NCBI RefSeq assembly: GCF_001659605.2
Contig: NC_035174.2
Span: forward strand, 21,588,027-21,652,026
Direction: 5' to 3'
Length of the DNA stretch: 64,000 nt
From: Manihot esculenta
Lineage: Eukaryota > Streptophyta > Magnoliopsida > Malpighiales > Euphorbiaceae
Position numbers and translations under genes: made by a program
Part shown: in pieces, positions 1 to 11,742 of the stretch
How the letters are laid out: each line of letters begins with the position of its first letter
Position numbering within the stretch: the stretch's first letter is position 1
Notes under the pieces: generated by a model
What the model was told of the DNA's origin: nothing
What the model saw: only the letters and a program-made list of their open reading frames with translations
Database searches by the model: none

Positions 1-2
1 AT

Positions 3-2336
3 GATATCTTAGTGTATTCCAGGAATGCAGAGGAGCATGCCCATCATCTGCGATTGGTTCTACAGACCTTGAGGGAACATGGCTTGTATGCCAAGTTCTC
101 CAAATGTGAGTTCTGGCTGAGGAGTATTTCATTCTTGGGGCATGTAGTGTCAGAGAATGGGATTGAGGTAGACCCCAAGAAGACAGAAACTGTGGCTAAC
201 TGGCCTAGACCCACTTCAGTGACAGAGATCAGGAGTTTCTTGGGTTTGGCAGGTTACTACAGGAGGTTCGTTCAGGACTTCTCAAAGATAGCAGCTCCTC
301 TAACCAGACTAACCAGGAAGAATCAGAAGTTTCTGTGGACCGACCAGTGCGAGGAGAGTTTTGAAGAGCTCAAGAAGAGGTTGACTTCAGCACCAGTTTT
401 AGCTCTGCCATCTAGTGGAGAGGACTTTACAGTCTTTTGTGATGCGTCCCGTGTGGGACTGGGTTGTGTGCTTATGCAGAACGAACGGGTGATTGCTTAT
501 GCTTCTAGGCAGCTAAAGAAGCATGAGTTGAATTACCCCACACATGACCTTGAGATGGCAGCAGTAATCTTTGCACTCAAGATGTGGAGGCATTACCTCT
601 ATGGGGTAAAATGTGAGATCTTCACCGATCATAAAAGCCTGCAGTACATCCTGAGTCAAAGAGATCTGAATTTGAGACAGAGGAGATGGGTAGAGTTGCT
701 GAGTGACTATGATTGCAAGATTCAGTATCATCCGGGTAAGGCGAATGTCGTGGCAGACGCCCTAAGCCGGAAGTCACTAGGCAGTCTATCCCACATCACG
801 GCAGAGAGGAGACCAGTGGTGAAGGAGTTTTACAAGCTCATTGAGGAAGGTCTACAGTTGGAGTTGTCTGGTACAGGTGCCTTAGTTGCTCAGATGAAAG
901 TGACACCCGTGTTTCTGGAGCAGGTGGCTCAGAAACAGCATGAGGACCCAGAGTTAGTAAAGATTGCCAGGACTGTTCAGTCAGGCAAGGACAGTGAGTT
1001 CAGATTTGACAGTAGGGGGATCCTCCGTTATGGGAGTCGATTATGTGTACCAGATGACATTGGGCTAAAAGGAGACATTATGAGAGAGGCTCATAATGCA
1101 AGATACAGCATTCACCCCGGAGCCACCAAGATGTATCAGATCTGAAAGAAGGTTTATTGGTGGCCAGCTATGAAGAAAGAAGTGGCACAGTTTGTGTCAG
1201 CCTGCGAAGTATGTCAGAGGGTGAAGCTGGAACATCAGAAGCCGGCTGGAATGCTTAACCCGCTACCCATTCCAGAGTGGAAATGGGAGAATATAGCTAT
1301 GGACTTCGTAGTGGGGTTACCGGCGACGTCCAACAGATTGGACTCCATATGGGTGATTGTGGACAGACTCACCAAATCTGCTCACTTCATCCCTGTCAGG
1401 AGTGGCTATTCTGTGGACAAGTTGGCGCAGGTGTACGTTGATGAGATAGTCAGACTGCATGGGGTTCCTGTTTCTATTGTGTCAGATAGAGGACCCCAGT
1501 TCACCTCCAGGTTTTGGCGGAGTCTGCAGAATGCTATGGGTACTAGGTTGGATTTCAGCACTGCCTTCCATCCACAGACAGACGGACAGTCAGAGAGGAC
1601 CATCCAGACCATAGAAGATATGCTGAGAATGTGTGTGCTGGACTTTGGCGGTTCTTGGAGGCAGCATCTACCTCTGGTGGAGTTTGCCTACAATAACAGT
1701 CATCATGCTAGCATCGGGATGGCTCCATATGAAGCTTTATATGGAAGGAAGTGCAGATCACCTGTTTGCTGGGAAGAAGTTGGAGAAAAGGCCTTGGCAG
1801 GGCCTGAACTAGTAGAGATCACCAGCAGAGTGGTACCCTTAATCAGAGAGAGAATCAAGACAGCTGCAAGCAGACAGAAGAGTTATGCAGACATCCGCAG
1901 AAGACTAGTAGAGTTTCAGGAGGGGGATCTGGTATTGCTTAAGGTGTCTCCAATGAAAGGAGTGGTTAGGTTCGGAAAGAAAGGTAAGCTGGCTCCGCGG
2001 TACATCGGACCCTTTGAAGTCTTGCAAAAGATTGGGAGTGTATCGTACAAGCTGGACTTGCCTGCTTCAATGGAGAGAATCCATCCGGTTTTCCATGTTT
2101 CTATGTTGAGAAAATTCGTGTCAGATCCGGGCAAGGTTCTTAGTGAGCCTGATGTGGAGATCCAAGAGGATCTCACCTATGTTGAGCAGCCAGTACGGAT
2201 CCTAGACACCCAGATCAGAAAGCTGAGAAACAAGGAAATCCCGATGGTGAAAGTCCTTTGGAACCACCACAATATTGAGGAATGCACTTGGGAGACACGG
2301 GAGTCCATGCTCCAACAGTATCCCCATCTCTTTTAA
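3..2336 (+). pseudogene. Element A: Ty3/gypsy (Tekay/Del-type) pol, 3' part
   Basis: This is the 3' part of a gag-pol polyprotein; the window opens at the reverse transcriptase active site (the frame starts D-I-L-V-Y-S-R-N). In order follow the RT thumb, RNase H ([36 protein letters not shown]), the integrase zinc region (CEVCQRVK), the integrase core ([37 protein letters not shown]) and a chromodomain-type tail ending YPHLF. The reading frame holds throughout except for one TGA at 1143-1145. Compared with element B, this stop comes from loss of one A and gain of one A a few bases apart, so the downstream frame is intact. The long open frame implies a young copy. The family assignment rests on motifs seen here and knowledge of chromoviruses. 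Gag, protease and the 5' LTR lie left of the window. Confidence 0.93.
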
Positions 2337-2399
2337 GGTTAGATCTTTATGTGTTTATGTATGTATGTTATGTTGATTGTTATGCATGTGCTAGTTGAG

Positions 2400-2436
2400 G
2401 AACATTCGGGGACGAATGTTCTTAAGGGGGGGAGAA
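2400..2436 (+). promoter_or_regulatory. Element A: hairpin and polypurine tract before the 3' LTR
   Basis: A perfect 9-bp inverted repeat with a 4-bp loop (GAACATTCG / CGAATGTTC, 2400-2421) is followed by a purine run, aaggggggagaa, that touches the LTR start. The purine run is the plus-strand primer expected at this place. The hairpin recurs at the same place in F, G and I. Confidence 0.85.
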
Positions 2437-4692
2437 TGTAATACCCGGCTAGACTCCGGTATCGGAATTCCTACCGTCCGGTGGAACCTCGGATGTCGGA
2501 GACCTCTAGAAGGGTAGAATCATGTTTTTGTAAAATGTTTTCATGTTTTTAATGGTTTCCAGAATGAAACAAAATGAGTTTTTGCTTGAAAATAGCCTTG
2601 GAGGAAAACCCAGGTTCGGCCGCCGAAAGTCAGGTTCGGCCGCCGAACATGCATGCGTTTTGGAGGCACGTTAGGCCCCCGAAAGCATGAGTGAGGGAAG
2701 TCAAGGTTCGGCCGCCGAACCTCATGTTCGGCCGCCGAACCTCATGTTCGGCCGCCGAACATTTGCATGGATGCGGAGGCACATTCGGCCCCCGAACGTG
2801 GTCTGGCCAGCCACTATAAAAGGGTCCCTTAGCCGAAAATGGGCGAGCTTTTTCTCCCCATTTCGGCCAAGGTGAGCATTCCGCTATCCTTCCCCAATCT
2901 TGAGTTTTTCCTTCCTTTTTCCATGATCTTTACAAGTTTATAACTTTGGTTTTGAAGATCTTTGAGCTTAGAACGAGTTTTGGAGCTTGGAGACCAAAAG
3001 TTGGAACTTCTCCCATCTCCAAGTTTAGATCTCCTCAACCCTCGATCTTCAAGAGGTAAGAGCCGATCTTAAGCTCAATGTATGATTTAAACAAGTTTTA
3101 TGAAGTTTTAAGGGGTAAAATGCATGTTAGGTTATATGTTGATGTTATGGGTATATATATTGATGTTTTGAACAATGTAGCTTGTTTGTGTGTGATTGGA
3201 ATGTTGTAGATGGGGTATATGTATGTTTGAGGCCCCTAGGAACTTGTATGCATGTTTTGGTTGAGATATATGCATGATTTGTGGGTTTGGGAGGCAGGAG
3301 GTTCATGTGAACCAAGTTTCTGCCCGTTTGGCAGAAACCAGGTTCGGCAGCCGAAGGAAGTTTCGGCCGCCGAACCCCTCTTGTGGAGGCAGCTTTCGGC
3401 TGCCGAAGGTGCCCCCGAAAAGAGACTTTCGTCTCTGTCTGGCACTTTCGGCCGCCGAAGGTGCCGCCGAACCTAGCTGAGTTTCGTCTCTGTCCAGAAC
3501 TTTCGGCCGCCGAAGGTGCCGCCGAAAGTGCCCTGTTCAGCCATTTCATGCATATTTTCTGTGATGTTTTCAGGATGTTTTAGGGGGTTTTTGGGGAGTA
3601 GTTTATAGTTATGTTCAGGTATGTTTGGTCCCTCATTTGAGTCCACCTGTGTAGGTTCGGACCCGAGGAACCGAGGACCCCAGCAGTGAGTTCAGCTGCG
3701 GTGTTGTCAGAGTCAGCCAGAGGTGAGTGGAACTAAACTGAATCTTTTAAATAAAATGCTTTACCATGTTTCATGCATCATGATTATGCAGTAGGATGAT
3801 TGCATTAGTTTTCACGAATATGCCGCATTGCATAAAATGTTGTTGATGTGGGTGAATGTTGGATGATCCAATTAGTCCAAGACAGGAAGACCAGGACCCC
3901 ATGCTACGGCCTGGCACAGAGTAAGCAAGTCCAGGCCCCAGTCTACAGGCCTGGCACAGAGTAAGGTACGGTTATGGAACTCGAAGACCAGGAGCCCAGA
4001 GGAGGCCCTGGGAAAATGGTAAGTAATGTATGATATGACAGGAAGACCAGGCCCCATTCTACAGGCCTGGCACAGAGTTAACTTGGACTATTTGGTGACG
4101 AGTTCACCCAACCCTTATGTGAATTGTTTGTGTTATGATGCATTCCATTTGAGCATAGAGTTAATGTGTTTTACTAGCTCTACTCACTGGGCTTTTAGCT
4201 CACCCCTCTCCCTTTTTCCCCAGGCTTACAGGTACAGGATATAGTGCGGGAGTTCGGTTAGAGTGATGAAGTCATGCTTATGTAATAGCTAGAAATGGAC
4301 ATGATCAAATTGTAATGTTAAAATACAGTATAGTTATGTAATGAGTTTTATGGATGTTAGTATGTGCTTGACCATAGATTGTTGTATCCCTTTTATACAT
4401 GATCTTAGAGATTTTCTTGATGTTTATGTAAACCAGCTCAACAGATGTATGTTACCCATTGAGGGCACAGATGAGATCCCACAGAGGGATCAAGGTTATG
4501 TAAACGTTTATGCACAGGTTGAGTTTGGTTGATGAGTATGCAAAGGAAAGTTTTAATTTTTATGCTTATTGTTGATCATGTATGGGATTATACAGGTTTA
4601 CAGGTCTTATGTCAGGCTTGCTACGGGTCCCGGCGGCCTTAAGTCGACCTGGATCCTAGCGCCGGTAGCGGTCCGATTTTCGGGTCGTTACA
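2437..4692 (+). repeat. Element A: 3' LTR (Tekay/Del-type)
   Basis: The LTR runs from TGTAATACCCGG to GGGTCGTTACA and is 2256 bp. It contains, in order: array 1 of TTCGGC-C-GCCGAA palindromes (about 2625-2800); a TATA box TATAAAAGG (2815-2823); a conserved GAAAATGGGCGAG just after it, near the likely transcription start; a donor-like AAGAG|GTAAG with GT at 3056; array 2 of palindromes (about 3340-3530); a second donor-like AGAG|GTGAGT with GT at 3723; a minisatellite with units ending in GGCCTGGCACAGAGT (3877-4080); and a pyrimidine-rich CCCCAG acceptor-like site (about 4201-4223). The small ORFs here, rich in SAAE and FGGR, are translations of the palindromes and are not genes. The 3' end abuts element B's integrase. 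Confidence 0.92.
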
Positions 4693-7600
4693 CCTGCTGG
4701 TGATCTCTACTAGCTCAGGCCCTGCTAAGGCCTTTTCTCCTACTTCCTCCCAGCAAACAGGTGATCTGCACTTCCTTTCATACAAAGCTTCATATGGAGC
4801 CATCCCGATGCTAGCATGATGGCTGTTGTTGTAGGCAAACTCCACCAAAGGTAGATGCTGCCTCCAAGAACCGCCAAAGTCCAGCACACACATTCTAAGC
4901 ATATCCTCTATGGTCTGGATGGTCCTTTCGGACTGTCCGTCTATCTGGGGGTGGAAGGCAGTGCTGAAATCCAACCTAGTACCCATGGCATTCTGCAGAC
5001 TCCACCAAAACCTGGAGGTGAACTGGGGCCCTCTATCTGACACTATTGAAACAGGAACCCCATGCAGCCTGACGATCTCATCCACATACACCTGCGCCAA
5101 CTTGTCCACAGAATAGCCACTCCTGACAGGGATGAAGTGAGCAGATTTGGTGAGTCTGTCCACAATCACCCATATGGAGTCCACTCTGTTGGACGCTGCC
5201 GGTAACCCCACTACGAAGTCCATAGCTATGTTTTCCCATTTCCATTCTGGAATAGGTAGCGGGTTAAGCATTCCAGCCGGCTTCTGATGTTCTAGCTTCA
5301 CCCTCTGACACACTTCGCAGGCTGACACGAACTGTGCCATTTCTTTCTTCATAGCTGGCCACCAATAAACCTTCTTTAGATCTTGATACATCTTGGTGGC
5401 TCCGGGGTGAATGTTGTATCTTGCATTATGAGCTTCTCTCATAATATCTCCTTTTAGCCCAATGTCATCTGGTACACATAGTCTGCTCCCATAGCGGAGG
5501 ATCCCCTTGCTGTCGAATCTGAACTCACTATCATTGCCTGACTGAACAGTCCTGGCAATCTTCACTAACTCCGGGTCCTCATGCTGTTTCTGAGCCACCT
5601 GCTCCAGAAACACGGGTGCCACTCTCATCTGGGCCACCAAGGCACCTGTACCAGACAACTCCATCTGTAGACCTTCCTCAATATGCTTGTAGAACTCCTT
5701 CACCACTGGCCTCCTCTCTGCCGATATGTGGGATAAACTGCCTAGTGACTTCCGGCTTAGGGCGTCTGCCACGACATTCGCCTTACCCGGATGATACTGA
5801 ATCTTGCAATCATAGTCACTCAGCAGCTCCACCCATCTCCTCTGTCTCAAGTTCAAATCTCTTTGACTCAGGATGTACTGTAGGCTTTTATGATCTGTAA
5901 AGATCTCACATTTAACCCCATAGAGGTAGTGCCTCCACATCTTGAGTGCAAAGATTACTGCTGCTATCTCCAGGTCATGTGTGGGGTAATTCAACTCATG
6001 CTTCTTCAGCTGTCTAGAAGCATAAGCGATCACCCTCTCATTCTGCATTAGTACACAACCCAGTCCCACACGGGATGCATCACAAAAGACTGTAAAGTCC
6101 TCATCACTACATGGCAGAGCTAAAATTGGTGCTGAAGTCAACCTCTTCTTAAGCTCTTCAAAACTCTCTTCGCACTGGTCGGTCCACAGAAAATTCTGAT
6201 TCTTCCTGGTTAACCTGGTCAGAGGAGCTGCTATCTTTGAGAAGTCCTGAACGAACCTCCTGTAGTAACCTGCCAAACCCAAGAAACTTCTAATCTCTAT
6301 CACTGAAGTGGGTCTAGGCCAGTTAGCCACAGTTTCTGTCTTCTTGGGGTCCACCTCAATCCCCTTCTCTGACACTACATGCCCCAACAACGAAATGCTC
6401 CTCAGCCAGAACTCACATTTAGAGAACTTGGCATACAAGCCATGTTCCCTCAAAGTCTGCAGAACCAACCTCAGATGATGGGCATGCTCCTCTGCGTTCC
6501 TAGAATACACTAAGATATCATCTATGAAGACAATAACAAAGTGATCCAGGTATTGGCTAAATACTCGGTTCATGAGGTCCATGAATGCTGCAGGGGCGTT
6601 GGTTAACCCGAACGGCATTACAAGGAACTCAAAATGCCCATATCTGGTCCTGAAAGCTGTCTTCGGCACATCTTCATCCCTTATCCTTAGCTGATGGTAC
6701 CCCGATCTTAGATCTATTTTGGAGAAACAACCCGCTCCTGCTAACTGGTCGAATAGATCATCGATCCTTGGCAAAGGGTACCGATTCTTGGTAATGACTT
6801 TGTTCAACTGCCTGTAGTCGATACAAAGTCTAAGGGATCCATCCTTCTTTCTCACAAACAAGACCGGAGCACCCCAGGGTGAGGTACTCTGTCGGATGAA
6901 ACCCTTTTCTACCAGCTCTTGCAACTGCTCTTTCAACTCCTTTAACTCGGCTGGAGCCATCCTGTAGGGAGGGATAGAGATCGGTCTAGCTCCAGGCACC
7001 AACTCTATTTCGAACTCTATCTCCCTAGCAGGTGGTAAACCTGGAAGCTCCTCTGGAAAGACATCCTGAAACTCTCTGACAACTGGCACCGAGGCTGGCT
7101 CCCTGACCTGACTGTCTAACTCTCTCACATGAGCTAAGTACCCCTGACATCCCTTCCTAAGCAACCTACGAGCCTGAAGAGCTGATATCAGACCTTTAGG
7201 CGTGCCCCTCTTGTCTCCTCTAAAGACGACCTCTGACCCGTTCTGATCTCTGAACCTGACTACCTTGTCCCTGCAGTCCAAGGTAGCACCATGGGTAGAT
7301 AGCCAATCCATCCCTAGAATGATGTCAAAGTCTGTCAAATCTAGAACCACAAGGTCGGCGGAGAGGCATCTTCCCTCAACAAAAACTGGACTGTACTGGC
7401 AGACTGACACTGCCACCGACGGGTCACACTTGGGTCCACTGACCCATAGGGGACACTCTAACCCAGAGACTATCAGACCCAATCTCTCAACGGCTCTCGG
7501 AGCAATAAATGAATGAGATGCACCCGGGTCCATTAATGCATACACATCAGAACACCCAATGACGAGATTACCTGACACCACGGTGTTGGATGTGTTAGCC

Positions 7601-9165
7601 TCCTGCTGAGTCATGGTGAAGATCCTGGCTGGAGCTGATGGACCTTCACCTCGGGAACCAGAAGAAGAGGCTGCCCCTCTCCCTCTACCTCTGCCACTGC
7701 CCTGAGTTGTGGCTGGAACTGCTGGCTGTGCCACACTACCAGAAGCTGTCTGCTGGGGCTGGCCCATAAAAGGCGCTCTAGGACACTCCCGAGCTATGTG
7801 TCCCTCCTGTCCACATCTGAAACATGTATTAGTCCCAGCTCGACACACTCCCCTGTGCGGTCTTCCACATCTCTGGCATTCTGTACCATCTGAGCCTGAG
7901 CTCGAGCCACCGCCAAATCCCAGATCGGATTTCAACTTGTTCCAAAACTTATTCTTCTTCGGCTTCCTGGTGGTGTTATCCCACCTCTTCTTACCTGAGC
8001 TCTGAGAAGAGAAACCTGGTCCTCCTCTGCCTGGGGTCTTAACCCCTGAAGACTGGGTCATTGACTGCTTCACTGACCCCTCAACTATAGCACTTGCTTC
8101 CATTCTTCGAGCCATATCCACCACAGTGTGGAAACTCTCTCTCTCAGCTGACTGAATCAACGAGGAGTACCTGGAATGCAGCTTCATAACATACCTCTTG
8201 GCTTTCTTCGTATCTGTATCTAGAGCTTGCCCTGAAAAAGGCAATAGCTCTAAGAATTTATCCGTGAACTCCTCTACACCTATGTGCTCTGACTGCCTCA
8301 GTTGCTCAAATTCAATCATCTTCAGTTCTCTGGAACTGTCTGGAAAAGCCCATCCAGCGAACTCATTCGCAAATTCTTCCCATGTCATACCGTCTAGTCT
8401 CGGGTCCACATAACATTTGAACCATTCCCGTGCCTTCTTGCACTTTAAAGTGAACCCTGCCATCTGAATGGCCCTGCTGTCACTTGCCCCTAGCTCATCA
8501 GTTATTGTCTTCACCACTCTCAGATACTCAAAGGGGTCATCCCCTGACTTGTATTTGGGAGCATCTAGCTTGAGGTAATCTGTCATCTTTACCTTGCTCC
8601 CATCAGCTGAGCTAGGTCTAGGAGGTTGAGTAACTGGGGTTGCTGGTTCTGTAGGTGGTGGAGGTGGAGGTGCAGCATTCCCCGAGGTGGGGTTTGCCGG
8701 GTTTGGATAGAAGGGTGAGGGTGGATAAGCTGGGTACTGTGTGTAAGGTGGATAGAAAGGTGGATAAGGCATGTAGGTAGGGTAGGGGTTAAAGCTGGAG
8801 TAATCCGATGTACCTCCCATCGGATACCCTGAACCCTGTGGGAAAGGTGGATAATGGGGTGGAAAACCATACCCCGAGGCCTGAACGCCTCCTTGAGACT
8901 CCCATGTCCCTTCTTCCTCCATGCTCACATCCAGGTTCCCATCCCTCCTCTGATCCTCTTCCATAACCTCCCTCACATCTGAAGAACTTCCTCCTCTATC
9001 AGTCCCCCTTCTGCTAGCATCAAAAGACCTTCTAGGGTCCCTTGACACTCTTTCTCTGTTGGCTCTACAAGACATTGCCCTAGGCAATGTGGGAGGACGG
9101 GCACTCGTGCCTTCATCCTCAGGTGGCACTCCAGTCAATCGTGCAGATCGACGAGTTCCTCTCAT
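4693..9165 (-). pseudogene. Element B: Ty3/gypsy (Tekay/Del-type) gag-pol, cut in integrase
   Basis: This is one open frame on the minus strand. The likely start is the ATG at 9165 ([10 protein letters not shown]), homologous to the start in F and G; an in-frame ATG at 9198 is less likely. In order: a proline/tyrosine-rich gag N-terminus; a retrotransposon gag domain ([22 protein letters not shown]); a zinc knuckle [15 protein letters not shown] (near 7800); a retropepsin with MDPGASHSF (near 7530); an RT with FIDDILVYS (near 6520); RNase H with [10 protein letters not shown] (near 6085); and integrase with CEVCQRVK (near 5310) and [13 protein letters not shown] (near 5030). No stop lies upstream of 4693. 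There the element A LTR interrupts integrase shortly after LVEITSR, and the frame reads on into antisense LTR for about 18 codons before a stop near 4639. The rest should lie left of the window. It would have been a full coding copy before the nested insertion. Confidence 0.93.
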
Positions 9166-9415
9166 CCTGTTTTCTGAAAAACAGTACACATAATACAAAC
9201 ATTAGCATCATATGGTTCATGTGGGCACACATGAACCCTCATCACATTCATATCATAGCATATCATTAATGCACATGCACAAAGTCATGGCAATTCACAT
9301 CATCATGCAAGACAGGACTCCACATCCTATCCTAGTGGACATGACCTCCTATTGTGCTTGAACTTCTAGAACATCTATGAGCCCGACACTCTAGGTCCGA
9401 TCCTATGAACCTAGG
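9166..9415 (-). other. Element B: untranslated leader between primer site and gag
   Basis: About 250 bp between the primer-binding site and the gag start on the minus strand. No gene is visible. The same leader is found in F (about 49111-49345) and G (about 57946-58251), with blocks such as GGACATGA and TGTTCTAGAAG-like sequence. It may hold packaging signals; that is inference. Confidence 0.6.
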
Positions 9416-9427
9416 GCTCTGATACCA
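9416..9427 (-). promoter_or_regulatory. Element B: primer-binding site, tRNA-iMet
   Basis: On the minus strand it reads TGGTATCAGAGC, the complement of the 3' end of plant initiator tRNA-Met. It lies 3 bases inside the 5' LTR boundary. This fixes the 5'-to-3' direction of element B as minus. Confidence 0.93.
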
Positions 9428-9430
9428 TTC

Positions 9431-11742
9431 TGTAACGACTCAAAAATCGGACCGCTACCGGCGCTAGGATCCAGATCGGCTTAAGGCCGCCGGGACCCGT
9501 AGCAAGCCTGACATATAACCTGTAAACCTGTATAATCCCATACATGATCAACAACATGCATAAATTTTAAACTTTTCTTTAAAAACATCCAACTCAACCT
9601 GAACATACATGTACATAGTCATGATCATAATCGTGATCCCTCTGTGGGATCTCATCAATGCCCCAACGGGCGATACAACATGAGATGAGTTGGCTATCAT
9701 CTGTATCATCAAATAACTAAGATCATGCATCGACAAGGGATTACAATACACATAGGGTCAAGCACATCTATAACCTCAATATACCTCATTACATAACATA
9801 CTGTAATCTCTTATATTACATTAGTACAATTGTCATGTCCACAATCTAACTATTACATCAACATACTTCGAAACTCTGGCTAACCTCCTGGTCTACCCTG
9901 TACCTGCACATCTGGGGTTAGGGGAGAGGGGTGAGCTAACAAGCCCAGTGAGCAGAATAGTGAAATCATATATTAAAATTTCATGCCATTATGTAATGCA
10001 ACACATCACAACTAATCACATCTCGAATGGTATTGTCACCAATAGTCCTCTACATAGTCCAACTGTGCCGGGACGTAGAATGGGTACAATCGGTCTTTCC
10101 CTTATCATAACATATCATAACATACCAATGTGTCAGGGACGTAGAATGGGTACAACCTGGACTTTCTCTTACATCGTGCCAGGGACGTAGAATGGGTACA
10201 ACCTGGACTTCCATACCATATCATGCCGTAACATCATCATGCCATATGAGGACTAAAGGATCATCCAATAACCAATCCACATCAACATCATAAATGCAAT
10301 GCAACATATTCGTGAATACTAATGCAACAACCTACTATATCTCATGGCATTCATGATGCATGGATCATGCTCAAAATTCATATTTCATTTATTTTAAAAC
10401 TTAAGGTTTATTCCACTCACCTCTGGCTAGCTCTAATAAACTCTGTAGCAGCTGGCTCACTGCTGGGGTCCTCGGTTCCTCGGGTCCGAACCTACACAGG
10501 TGGACTCCAATGAGGGACCAAACATACATAAACATAACTCTAATATACTCCCCAAAAATCCCCTAAAACATCATAAAATAACTACATAAAAACATGCAAG
10601 AAATGGCTGAACAGGGCACTTTCGGTGGCAGGTTCGGCGGCCGAAAGTCCCTCCAGAGCCGAAAGTCAGGCAGGTTCGGCGGCACCTTCGGCGGCCGAAA
10701 CTCCCAGACAGAGGCGAAACTCATGCATGTTCGGCGGCACCTTCGGCGGCCGAAAGTCCCAGACAAAGACGAAAGTCTCTTTTCGGGGGCAACTTCGGCA
10801 ACCGAAAGGCCTACCTCTCCAGCCATGTTCGGCGGCCGAAAGTGCCTTCGGCTGCCGAACCTGGTTTCTGCCAAAGGGCAGAAACTTGGCTCCTTTATAC
10901 ACATTTGCCTCCTAACTCTTCCAACATGCATATAACTCAACCAAAACATGCATACAAGCTCCTAGGGGTCTCAAACTACCTTAAACCCCAACTACAACAC
11001 ACATACACAAGCATTTGAAAGCCACATTTGCATAAACTCAAAAATCATCCATAACTCACTAAAAACCTACACATGCATTTCTACCCCATAGATCTTGCAT
11101 AAAACTTATTTAAAACATATAATGAGCTTAAAATCGGCCCTTACCTCTTGAAGATCGAGAGAGAGACGACCTAAACTCGGAGATCCAAGCAAATGAGCTC
11201 CTGAGTTCCCAAAGCTCCAAAACTTGTCTTAAATGCTCAAAACTTGCAATGAGGGGTGAAAACTCAAGAAAAATGGAGGAGATTTGAAGAAAGAACACAA
11301 GATCTGGGGAGAGGGAGGTCGGAAGCTAGCTATGGCCGAAAATGGGAGAAAGCTCGCCCATTTCGGCTAAGTGACCCTTTTATAGGTGGCTGGCCAGGCC
11401 ACGTTCGGGGGCCGAAAGTGCTTCCGCATGCATGCCATGTTCGGCGGCCGAACTTGACTTTCGGCGGCCGAACCTGGACTTCCCTCACTCATGCTTTCGG
11501 GGGCCTAACGTGCCTCCAAAACGCATGCATGTTCGGCGGCCGAACTTGACTTTCGGCGGCCGAACCTGGGTTTTCCTCCAAAGACTTTTCATGCAAAAAC
11601 TCATTAAATCTTCATACTTAAAACCATGAAATACCTTAAAACATTTTATGAAAACATGTTTCTACCCTACTAGAGGCTTCCGACATCCGAGATTCCACCG
11701 GACGTTAGGAATTCCGATACCGGAGTCTAGCCGGGTATTACA
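9431..11742 (-). repeat. Element B: 5' LTR (Tekay/Del-type)
   Basis: 2312 bp, TGTAATACCCGG...GAGTCGTTACA on the minus strand. It has the same plan as the A LTR: palindrome array 1 (about 11400-11570); TATA box TATAAAAGGG as its complement at 11375-11384; a donor-like site (GT complement at 11143-11144); array 2 (about 10617-10860); and a minisatellite of three units around ACGTAGAATGGGTACAA (about 10066-10215), whose sequence is unrelated to A's minisatellite although it sits in the same place. A pyrimidine-rich acceptor-like CAG ends at about 9912. The outer end abuts element C's LTR at 11743, so B inserted into C. Confidence 0.92.

Noticed and set aside
3145..3583. Overlapping ORFs on both strands rich in SAAE, FGGR and RPPK (also near 10563-10949, 11256-11629, 42816-43857, 50594-51383, 54381-54654, 59380-59707, 63595-63916)
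   Set aside because: They are six-frame translations of the TTCGGC-C-GCCGAA arrays inside LTRs; frames on both strands stay open because the palindrome has no stop in any frame.
10617..10860. CRISPR-like look: short palindromic repeats with unequal spacers
   Set aside because: Plant nuclear DNA, unit only 13 bp, spacers irregular and shared between LTR copies, no cas genes. They are LTR arrays.
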